A stretch of 64,000 nt of DNA from Diplosphaera chodatii (taxonomy: Eukaryota; Chlorophyta; Trebouxiophyceae; Prasiolales; Stichococcaceae). Numbering within the stretch: the stretch's first letter is position 1; every line of letters begins with the position of its first letter. Shown piece by piece: positions 43,650 through 52,500 of the stretch. The notes below the pieces were generated by a model. It had not been told where the DNA came from. It saw nothing but the letters and a program-made list of their open reading frames with translations, and did no database searches. The position numbers and the translations under genes are program-made. The stretch lies in the NCBI GenBank assembly GCA_032358165.1, contig JAALGY010000001.1, positions 1,178,001-1,242,000 of the forward strand. The letters are read 5' to 3'.

Positions 43650-44646
43650 GCATGACAACACCTAGCAGCGGCCACCCGCGGAGCCCGCGCGGATGGGAGC
43701 ACCTGCCTCAGAAGACCCTGGTGCCCGGTGTTGTGCATATCGGACAGCTTGCGGCGTCAGCCGCCAGCCCTCTGTTGTTTGCCAGCGCCAGCCCTCAGTC
43801 CCTTTGGGTTTGGTTGCTTTCACCAGCATGCAGGGCGCCTCGCGGCGTATCCGGTCCCAGCGGGCCCAGAGCTCGGCGTACTTGTACGCAACCGGTCCCT
43901 GCATGTCTGCGCGGGGTTTTCTGGGTTTACCCGCGGGTGCCGTGGCACGTGGACAGACAGACGTTACGACATTTCTAGAGTGATAGACCCGCAGCGGTGC
44001 GACTTAGCCGCGAGTGCGTGGCATTGCTGCCGCCGCCGCTAGGTCCCCGCACTTGTACGACCATGGTTTGTGTATATAAGTCGTTGAAAAAACGCAATAC
44101 ACAAACAGCCTTCCGGTCAAAGGTCCTTTTCCATCGCTATTTGCACTTCCCTTACCGCTATCCATTCATTGGACACCGTTCAGGGACCGAGTTCGATCCC
44201 TGGCGGTGGCGGAAGTTTCGGGTCTAATTCCGTGTGGGACCAACCCACCCCACCCTATGCAAGTGGTTGCTTCGGCAATCTGCCCTCCATGGTTTGTGTA
44301 TATAAGTCGTTGAAAAAACGCAATACACAAACAGCCTTCCGGTCAAAGGTCCTTTTCCATCGCTATTTGCACTTCCCTTACCGCTCTCCATTCCACCATT
44401 AGGTAGCCTTCCTCATCGGGACTATTGCCTTTCGCTGGTCTCATGGGCCCTGCATTCCCTTGTGGTTTCAGTGTCCTCCATCGACATATTTCGAACATGA
44501 CGTTTTGATGACATACTCAGCCGCCCTCACGTTCACACGTGAGAAGCCGCATTGTGCCGCAGAGCCTTGTTCTTGAGCTTGGTTCTGGTCTGGACGCCCT
44601 TTGTAAAAAACAAACAAACAAACAAACAAACAAACAAACAAACAAA
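43650..44646 (+). mobile_element. Family A 3' region closing copy A4, TSD CCCAGAGCAAC
   Basis: The last A 3' region of the array. It is interrupted by a SINE dimer and ends in CAAA repeats at 44,646. The TSD CCCAGAGCAAC at 44,647-44,657 matches 37,248-37,258 on the far side of the array, showing that this A copy inserted into a B tail before the tandem duplication. Confidence 0.85.
44065..44394 (+). mobile_element. Family D SINE dimer, TSD ACCAT
   Basis: ACCAT at 44,060-44,064 and 44,395-44,399 encloses a 5'-truncated SINE (starting in the hairpin, GGTTTGTGTATATAAG) fused directly to a second complete SINE. Confidence 0.9.
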
Positions 44647-44832
44647 CCCAGAGCAACATGCACAACGAGTCGTGTCCGAAACCGTTCACTCCCCGCTGAC
44701 AGAATGGTTCCACTCAATCCCGATTGGATGTACACCCCTCCAACTCTGCACAATGATCATGACAAACCCGCAAAAAGGCTGCCAGTTGCTCGGCATCTTG
44801 CTGCATAAAGCCCGCCACTGAGGTGATGTTGC
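44647..44832 (-). mobile_element. Family B 3' end, 5' portion of the split copy
   Basis: Continues the B tail cut at 37,258: UTR and the end of ORF2. Its outer flank ATGTCA (44,833-44,838) matches 37,168-37,173, giving a 6-bp TSD for the B insertion. Confidence 0.8.
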
Positions 44833-45348
44833 ATGTCACACATCAAGTGTCGAACTGTGCAGATGGAGGACACTGAAACCGCAAGGGAATGCAGGGCCCA
44901 TGAGACCAGCGAAAGGCAATAGTCCCGATGAGGAAGGCTACCTAATGGTCGTACAAGTGCGGGGACCTAGCGGCGGCGGCAGCAATGCCACGCACTCGCG
45001 GCGAAGTCGCACCGCTGCGGGTCTGTCACTCTAGAAATGTCAAACGTCTGTGTGTCCACGTGCCACGGCACCCGCGGGTAAACCCAGAAAACCCCGCGCA
45101 GACATGCAGGGACCGGTTGCGTACAAGTACGCCGAGCTCTGGGCCCGCTGGGACCGGATACGCCGCGAGGCGCCCTGCATGCTGGTGAAAGCAACCAAAC
45201 CCAAAGTAGACTGAGGGCTGGCGCTGGCAAACATCAGAGGGCTGGCGGCTGACGCCGCAAGCTGTCCGATATGCACAACACCGGGCACCAGGGTCTTCTG
45301 AGGCAGGTGCTCCCATCCGCGCGGGTCCCGCGGGTGGCCGCTGCTAGG
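44833..45348 (-). mobile_element. Family A 3' region variant (remainder of the split copy)
   Basis: Continues the A tail variant of 37,004-37,173, which has CACATCAAGTGTCGAACTGTG in place of the usual sequence. It extends to the CCGCTGCTAGGTGT end of the block. Confidence 0.75.
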
Positions 45349-45629
45349 TGTCGCGCTCGCGCTTCTTAGCCTTTGCAGCACGTTTGCATCCATGTAGCTT
45401 AGACATCCTCATCGGGACTATTGCCTTTCGCTGGTCTCATGGGCCCTGCATTCCCGTGTGGTTTCAGTGTCCTCCATCGGCATATTTCGAACATGACGTT
45501 TTGATGACATACTCAGCCGCCCTCACGTTCACACGTGAGAAGCCGCATTGTGCCGCAGAGCCTTGTTCTTGAGCTTGGTTCTGGTCTGGACGCCCTTTGT
45601 AAAAAAACAAACAAACAAACAAACAAAGC
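45349..45629 (+). mobile_element. Family E, second copy (5'-truncated)
   Basis: Starts CGCGCTCGCGCTTCTTAGCC, the reverse complement of 2,984-3,030, and continues into the A-like 3' end with (CAAA)n. It confirms the fused structure of family E. Confidence 0.75.
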
Positions 45630-45920
45630 ATACAGTGCCTGCACGCCCCTCAGAAACTCCCCATGCACCCCATTCCGCTGCAGCTTCTCCCAAAGCAAAT
45701 CACGAGGTACAGTGTCGTATGCTTTCTTGAAATCGACAAAGCAATAGTACAGAGGCTGCTTATCTGCCTTGGCCTTCTCGATGAGGGTGCGAACGACGAA
45801 GGTCTGATCGGTGGTGCGGTGGTCCTTGCGGAAGCCCGCCTGTCCGCGTGCGCGCAGCTGGTGCTGCTCGGTCCACCTCATAAGCTTTTCGTTAAGCATG
45901 CAAGCATACAGCTTTGCCAA
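45630..45920 (-). pseudogene. Family B RT fragment
   Basis: Minus strand: LAKLYACMLNEKLMRWTEQH, AGFRKDHRTTDQTFVVRTLI, FVDFKKAYDTVPRDLLWEKL. A ~290-bp piece of B lacking both ends, so a rearrangement remnant. Confidence 0.8.
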
Positions 45921-45929
45921 TGTACTCTT

Positions 45930-46193
45930 CCTGTCAGCGGGGAGTGGAGCCTTGTTCTTGAGCTTGGTTCTGGTCTGGACGCCCTTTGTAATAAACAAAC
46001 AAACAAACAAACAAACAAACAAACAAACAAACAAACAAACAAACAAACAAACAAACAAACAAACAAACAAACAAACAAACAAACAGCGGGGAGTGGATGC
46101 GAATCGGTGTGCATGTTGCTCTGGGTTATTCCGCCAGAATCTGTGGCTAGACTAAAATGGCGCACCACCAGTATGTAATCAATGTCAATGTCT
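45930..46193 (+). mobile_element. Family B 3' terminus (diverged) split by a family A tail
   Basis: The A tail insertion at 45,948-46,083 has 13-bp TSDs CAGCGGGGAGTGG (45,935-45,947 and 46,084-46,096) and about 25 CAAA repeats. The host B UTR carries several substitutions (AGAATCTGTGG, GACTAAAATGGCGC), older than copies further left. Confidence 0.85.
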
Positions 46194-46500
46194 TCCTTCC
46201 CTCCTTCCCTTTACCTCTGCACACAGATCACGAAATAAACCCGCACAGTGGCTGCCAGTGGCTCGGCATAATGCTGCATACAGGCTGCCATGGTGGTGAT
46301 ATTGCTGTCCTCAAAAGGTTCAGCACAGCACCCTACGACAACCACTGGCAGCCTTTCTGCGGGTTTTGTTTTCTTTTGTTTTTCCTGCGTGTAAAAAACG
46401 GAACTAGGGGTGACGGGAATTTAGCTAGAGCAATCATGCTGGCTTGAGGGTTCAGGAGTCGTGAGATGGTATGGTTATAGCTCCTGTCATATGCTAGACC
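46194..46500 (-). repeat. Decayed family B sequence
   Basis: 46,218-46,335 is a mutated minus-strand match to the end of B ORF2 (compare GGCTGCCAGTGGCTCGGCAT with GGCTGCCAGTTGCCCGGCAT elsewhere). A short inverted piece follows (ACTGGCAGCCTTTCTGCGGG). The remainder to 46,500 has no feature I recognise. Confidence 0.6.
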
Positions 46501-46790
46501 GGTAGATGCCATCTGATCCACGCAAGTGTCATTTGGCATGGGTACCATCCGATGATCTGGCGGCTTCTGGCATAGGTGCCATTTGGTATAGTCGCCATGT
46601 GTTTATGGGTGCCATCTGGTACAGGCGCTGTGTTGTAGATGCAATTTGGTATAGGCGCCATTTGATATATCGTAGGCGCCATGTGGCATAGGTGCCATTT
46701 CGTACAGATGCTATGTGGCATAGGTGCCATCTGATAAAGGCGCCATGTGGCATGGATCTGTCGCAGGTGCCATCTGGTTATGGCCATAGC
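46500..46790. repeat. Degenerate ~16-17 bp minisatellite
   Basis: Repeats of the type GGCATAGGTGCCATTT / GGCGCCATGTGGCATA, about 17 diverged units, each containing a short palindrome (GGTGCC or GGCGCC). No tie to the retroelement families. Confidence 0.7.
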
Positions 46791-46924
46791 ACACAAAACT
46801 TCTCGCACTGATTACACACCTGGAGGGTCGATGTTGGGGGCTGCTCTCCGGCAAGTGCTGACGTGGCGCACTGTGCTGGTTCCGAGTACCAAACCACTCA
46901 CTAGGAAATTCCCGTGAAAACTAT
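46791..46924. other. Short unique stretch
   Basis: I see no gene or repeat in this stretch between the minisatellite and the next B fragment. Confidence 0.5.
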
Positions 46925-47025
46925 TTAACACGACTCGTTGTGCACGTTGCTCTGGGTTTTTCCGCCAGAGCCTGTGGCTAGGCCAAAATGGCCCACCACC
47001 AGTATGTCATCGTCGATGTCACTGC
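46925..47025 (+). mobile_element. Family B 3' terminus (last copy before host genes)
   Basis: ACACGACTCGTTGTGCACG through CCACCACCAGTATGTCATCG. The tail repeats have decayed. Confidence 0.75.
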
Positions 47026-47103
47026 TTGCCCATGGTCTGGAACCCCGTCGTTTGAGACGAGCGAACTACTCTGGACGCTTAGGGGACTTGCAGACAGGCA
47101 AAA

Positions 47104-47185
47104 AGGAATGGAGAAGCTCTAACCTGACGGCTGTCTGTGTGGCAAAAATCAACGACTCGGTATACAAAACCAGGCAAGGCTAGTC
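47104..47185 (-). mobile_element. Decayed family D SINE
   Basis: GGAATGGAGAAGCTCTAACC...GGCTGTCTGTGTGGC...AATCAACGACTCGGTATACAAAACC follows the order of a minus-strand SINE with many changes and a central deletion. Its age contrasts with the near-identical copies inside the cluster. Confidence 0.5.
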
Positions 47186-47306
47186 TTGGCCAACTAGCAT
47201 CAAACGTACATACTAACGGCGATGCCAATTGCCATCGTCAACGTCGATGATTGAATCGTTTCTATGTGAGGTGCTAACACGTGATCTACTGTGCTCAATG
47301 TAGGCT

Positions 47307-48954
47307 TCAGATCCGCAACAGCCAAGTATCGTTATATGTCGCCACAAAGGCTTCCCAACCGCCATACAAAATCATGCGGCCATTTGCAAAATCCATGGTG
47401 GCTGCATTGCGCGGCTGCGGCTCATTGCCACCACTGTGCTCAGGCCAACACCATCGCCCGCTTGCTGTGTCAAGCACAAACGTGTCGCCCAGAGGCTGTA
47501 GACCCCCTCCTTCACGATAGACTGCAACAGAAAGCACGACCTTGTTGCCAAGTTGGGTTGTCATCACAGAGCGCTGCAGTGCAGGTATTGCACCATGAAC
47601 TGGTACCAATTTGGTCGACAACAAGTTTGCACCAACAAACTGCCACAAAGACTCTCTACCCTTTTGCCTGTCGGAAATCCCCAGCAATAGAGTGGTTAGT
47701 ACCTGCACCGCCATGGAAGATGATCTCGCTGCCCACTGCGACAGCAGTATGTGAGCATCTGCGACCTGGCTTGCGCCCACTAGGCGACATGGGCTGCCAT
47801 GTCGGGGTTTTGGACAGATCCAGTCGCCATAAGTCGTCCAGCATGTCACCCTGCTTGGGTGCGCCTGCAAGACAAGTCTCTGCATGTACTAAACGGTTGT
47901 GTGAAGGCTTTTCATATTCATGCACTCAGGAGATGACATCGGATATCATACCTGCAAAGACATATAAACTTGAGCCCACAGCAGTCATTATGTCATTATG
48001 TAGGCCACGTGAAGATGGCCCGCCTTCAGGTGTGCTCACGGGCACAGCGGTCAACCTATGAGCTTTGGTCAGCCGAGTTGTCATTGATCCTACACCAACG
48101 GGGTCGGGTGCGTTTGACTGAGGCGACGTTGGTGTTGCGCAACGGAAACACTACTCGATATGAGCAGCAGGCACACCGGAGCATGCCATCGTCCACTCTG
48201 CTGAGGCGCAAGATGTCTCCAGTGTTGCGGTGGGTGTGCAAGTAGATGTCTTCACCAACTACAGCAGCCTGAAAACGTGAAATAGGCTGCAACACCTCCC
48301 CCTGCACATGTGCGCAGGTTCAAGCATGTGACGTAAGGAAAGCTGCAAGATCTTGCCGGCGACAAGGCATTCTTTGGTGAGCCATCAATAATATGTCACG
48401 GTCAGCGTGCTCACCTCGCTGCTTAGCTGTTGCTGCTGCCATTCTAGCGTTTCCAAGTCCAGTGCCCAAACATCATTAAGGATCTCGCCACCGTCACGCT
48501 TCAGACCCGGGTCCCATCCACCTATGATGTATACTTGGCTGCCGAGACGGACCGCCTGCCCAGCAATGCGCGCCTGCACCACCACAGGAAGCACCGCATT
48601 CTACCACATCATATGCGCAGGCCAAATCTATGCATTGCGAGGGCCAGTTATTCTCATGGTGCGCACCCGCGGTAGGCTGCCACCCGTCTGTAGTTGGCTC
48701 CAGCCACTGGTAATGTCCAACACCCATGTGTCATTGCAAGCCCGCCGCTGCTTATCTGCCGTCTCCGTGTAGCCGCCAAATATCAGCACATCTGCAGAAT
48801 GCTCTTTGGGCAATGTGGCGGAGCAATGTCCCGACCGTGGCAGATCTGGCCGCTGCGATTGCTCCTTTGCAATCTCCTGCAGCACTGTAAGCAGGTGAGA
48901 CTGTGTAGGGACGTTTGCATCTGCGCTGGTTGGCCTCGTGATGTGCTGCAGCAC
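47307..48954 (-). CDS. Kelch-repeat protein (multi-exon)
   Basis: At least six kelch-type blades, each with a hydrophobic strand, GG and a following W-containing strand. Coding blocks on the minus strand are 48,876-48,667 (DVLIFGGYTE...NDTWVLDIT), 48,573-48,415 (VYIIGGWDPG...LNDVWALDLETLEW), ~48,305-48,190 (AAVVGEDIYLH), ~48,115-47,955 (TAVGSSLYVFAG), ~47,872-47,703 (LDDLWRLDL...HTAVAVGSEIIFHGGAG), and the last exon to TGA at 47,307 (GDTFVLDT...GRMILYGGW...YNDTWLLRI). The first two blocks join in phase 0 (SLPR|ARIAG). Upstream exon(s) and the start codon are not identified: the first block opens after a CAG acceptor. Kelch propellers are interaction modules; the partner and function cannot be inferred. 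Confidence 0.8.
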
Positions 48955-49519
48955 ATGCGCGCACCGTCCAAAGCAAAGTTGAAGATGCTGTCACGGCGTG
49001 CATGTGCTTCCGGCCTTGCCGACGGCATATTTGAACATGGCGGAGGCGCACTGATGCGCAACATTGGGATGACCGGCTGATCGCGCATTGATCTAGCTGG
49101 TCCAAGACAACGTTTCGGGTTCGACTAGGTGCCAGCAAGTTGAGGTGCCTGTTGCCGACCACAGCATGCAGCATGCTCACTGCTTTCAAGCAGCAGCAAA
49201 CTCTATCATGTAGGTTTCGCGTGGAGAATACTTCACAAGGTCTGGCAGTGGCATGCAACGCATCATCACTTTTCGGCTTAGGGCGGCTTCCAAGAAGTTG
49301 GGTTTTAGGACCCCTGCTGGCTCCTCTGGCATACATGTAGGTCTAGGTTTCGGCTGGAGCGAATCCTCTACTATATCTAGCGTATGACGTGATGTAACCT
49401 GGTGTCCTGCTGCGGAAACTCATCGTATGCACCATCTGCAGATGTTTGCATTCATCTTTATAATACTGGTTTTACAGGTGGTCCTAGAATCACATGGTGT
49501 TCTGCAGGGCGCTCAACGA
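48955..49519. other. Intergenic between the kelch gene and the TASH3-like gene
   Basis: Should contain the 5' exon(s) or promoter of the kelch gene and the 3' UTR of the next gene (both on the minus strand). Several short ORFs exist but none shows a recognisable motif. Confidence 0.5.
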
Positions 49520-52500
49520 TCATGAATCCACAGCAACAGCCCAGTTGGGGACAAGCCCACGGCTGCCGTCTCTGAGATTCGTCACCTGCATTGGCAACGA
49601 AGCATGTTTTCGAGTGCAACGGGATCCACAAGAGACCATCATGCACGGGTGGCCAACAGTGAGGTGCCTAACAATGGCGCAACAGACCTGCAACCACCCT
49701 TCAATCTCCTCGCCCTCAACTTCCACCACGTCGCCCTTCGCAAGCTCCAGCTGCATTGAGGGGACCCTTCTGACTGAGCCTCACATGACATCACAGTGCA
49801 CTGCTATACAGCAGACGAAGCAGACTCGCGTTGCCGTCTCAGCATGCAGGCTGCAAAGCAGGTGCACCTCCTCTTCGCTCTCAGGCTTGAAGCTGTGAAC
49901 TGCTGTGCCGCTGCGGACCAGCTGCGGCCGCAAGTTATCGCTGAAGGAGGGCTCTGCAACAGCCGCATCGTCGAAGCTGCTCCTCAAGCTTGCGCCCTAT
50001 TGTGCACACGACAGAGGTTTGCAATGACGACCGTTGGTTGGCATACTCTTGCACCCTGCAATATCCGTAGATGTAGGCATCAAACTTCTCCATACAGGTG
50101 ATGACACCAGGTGTGCAGTTGCCACACGAACTCAGGGAAGCACGTGAGATTGATAGGGACACCTGGCTGTGTTCAGCGCCCTCAAACTGCGAGGTGTCGA
50201 AGTTGAGCAGACTGGGGCGCGGAGCATGGCGGATTTTGACACCAGACTGCTCCTCTGCACGAGGTCAACAGATATGCTCATACACAGCTTGCATGAAGCA
50301 CAAGGCACTGCACTGGGCCCCTGGTGCACAACACTGCGGACATTGGACATCTGAATGGGGCAAACCTGCGAAGGGGTCTCGAGCAGCGGCTGGGTCTCCA
50401 AAGGGATCATCTGCCGGCGCACCCGCGAAAGGATCGTCATGGGCGACTGACTGGCCATTGGAGGGGCCTACGTTGCAAGGAGACTTGCATCATGGCCTTC
50501 AAGTAGCTACGGAATATTGAGCACGAACTTCAGTGCCAAGCAGAGGATGCTACAAATCGACCATGCGCAACTCCACCTGCAAATGGGTCACCGCCAGCAA
50601 ATGGATCAGTTTGCTGAGTGCTGCCGAAGGGGTCGTCCTGAAATGGCGTCTGGGTACTGAGGAATCTCAAGTAGGTGTTGGGGATGAGGCCAGAGCGCCC
50701 CGACTCCGTAGTCGCCATGACCCAGCCATCTGTCTCGTACTGCAGCGTCACCTGCTCAATCCACATCACACATGTCTAGTTCCATCAAGTATCCACCTCC
50801 TTGCAACCGCATCACACAAGAGGTGACGGCATGCAAAATGCACTGCGTTACTGAATGCTTGGACTGGCCACAGTTGCAGGCGCGTAAGCTGCTTGCTCAC
50901 CTCCTGGTTCCTGAACACGGTGAGCTCCTGATCATCAGCGGCCTGGAAGTCGTGCAGGACCTGGGCCTTGCCTTCCATTGGCTTGCGCGGCGTCACATCT
51001 GCAGACACGTTGGAACCCCTTTCATGGCTGCACGGTCAGCAAGTGCGCGAGGAGCACACGCACCGAGCCAGGGTGTGCAGGCACTGTAAAACTGGTATGC
51101 AAGCGCCGTCCAGACGTTGGAGTGACCTACGACAACACGCTCGTGGACCACGCACCTGCCCAAGAGCTGTTGCGGCTGTGCGAGGCGCGCCGCCCGTGCG
51201 CAGAAGTCGGCGTCACAGCACGTGCTGCCGGCGGCCACTGCAGCGTGGCTGACTGTTGCGGTGAGGGCGGCTGCTGCCACCCGCCGCTTGCATACGTTTC
51301 AGCTGGTGTTGGCAGTTGCTCCCAGGATGCACGCTGCAGTAGGTGCACGCAGGTTCAGGTGGTGACCGTGATGACAATGTCAAAGATGCATAGCCAGCCA
51401 GCAGGCTGTCTTGTCACATCACACCTGGCGGTGTGGCCCAGCAAGCTTCTGATCCAGCTGCGACACCATGTCTGCCAGGGGGTCGGCGCCGCCTTGTGGC
51501 AGCACGAAGGTCGAGGTCTGCTGCGCCTGCGGCGTCTGGCGGATGCAAACAACAGCCATTAGCCTGACGAGTATGCCATATACGCTCCACATTACGAGGT
51601 GCGCAAACCGGATACTGACTGTTGCGTTCGTACATAGTTCAGTACCTGACCCTCCTCATCGCTGCTGCCTCCAGCCGCGCCGCCGTCCCGGGATGGGTCG
51701 AGGCCCAGCAGCCGCTGCATCCACACCGGCTTGCCGTCCGCGCCCAGTGCCGGCTGCATGCATTTGCGACCAACATCAAGATCCGTCCAAGTGCCTGTGA
51801 TGCAGAGGTTTGGCACCGACACTGAGATGTCGATCCAAAGGCCAATGCGCACCTGCGCCTCGGCTTCAGGATCCAATGTGATGTCCGCTCCGTCACGGCC
51901 ATCATCATGCTCACCCTGCACATGATGTTGCATTCTCAGCACCCACTAGCACACTTTTGAGTCAGCAGCATATTATCGAGTTTGCAGTATGAAATGATCT
52001 GGAGCGTGATGCACCCTGAGTGCGGCCTGCTCTGCTTCGGCAGCTGCCGCCTGCCACTCGAGACCGCCCCTGAAAGCTTCCAGGCCCTCCGTGGCGGCTG
52101 CCTTGAGCAGTTCCTTGCCAACTGGGCCTGCAGACCAGGACCAATGCATTAGTAAGTGGAGATACATAACAGCTCACAGACTTGCAGATGATAGTCTTCA
52201 GCTGCCTGGAGAACACTACAGCACGCAGGATGGCTCAGTAGCCAGAGGAGAACACCACAGCACGCAGGGTGGCTCAGTAGCCAGAGGACTGCACCCAGCG
52301 GATGAAACTGGCTGGGCGGCATAGCGCCGATCTGCTCCTCGATAGCTGTCAATATGGCTGTGTTGCGGGCTGTCAGCTGCTCGATGACATGGACCGGCCA
52401 TTGCAGCGGCTTGCCGCCATATCGCTTTGCAAGATCCTGCATGTGAGTGACGTCTCTGGTAGTTGCTGGGTTGCATGTGGGATTGCACGTGGGCGTGCTC

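Larger units (their letters stand above)
34381..43650 (+). repeat. Tandem triplication of a ~2.9-kb retroelement segment
   Basis: The landmark GCATGACAACACC falls at 34,381, 37,509, 40,724 and 43,650, giving periods of 3,128, 3,215 and 2,926 bp. Subtracting the SINEs unique to units 1 and 2 leaves almost equal units. Each unit contains: A 3' region, (CAAA)n, A ORF2 C-terminal domain, a piece of minisatellite, a (TTTG)n-led A tail on the minus strand, a B tail on the minus strand, minisatellite, and CAAGA hexamers. Units 2 and 3 share substitutions (for example AAGATAGAT for AAGATGGAT), so they split last. Confidence 0.95.

Noticed and set aside
1..47200. Intact, autonomous retrotransposon
   Set aside because: No copy is free of insertions, truncation or deletion; the B at 25,268-31,639 is closest but carries four SINEs and an in-frame TAG between its ORFs.
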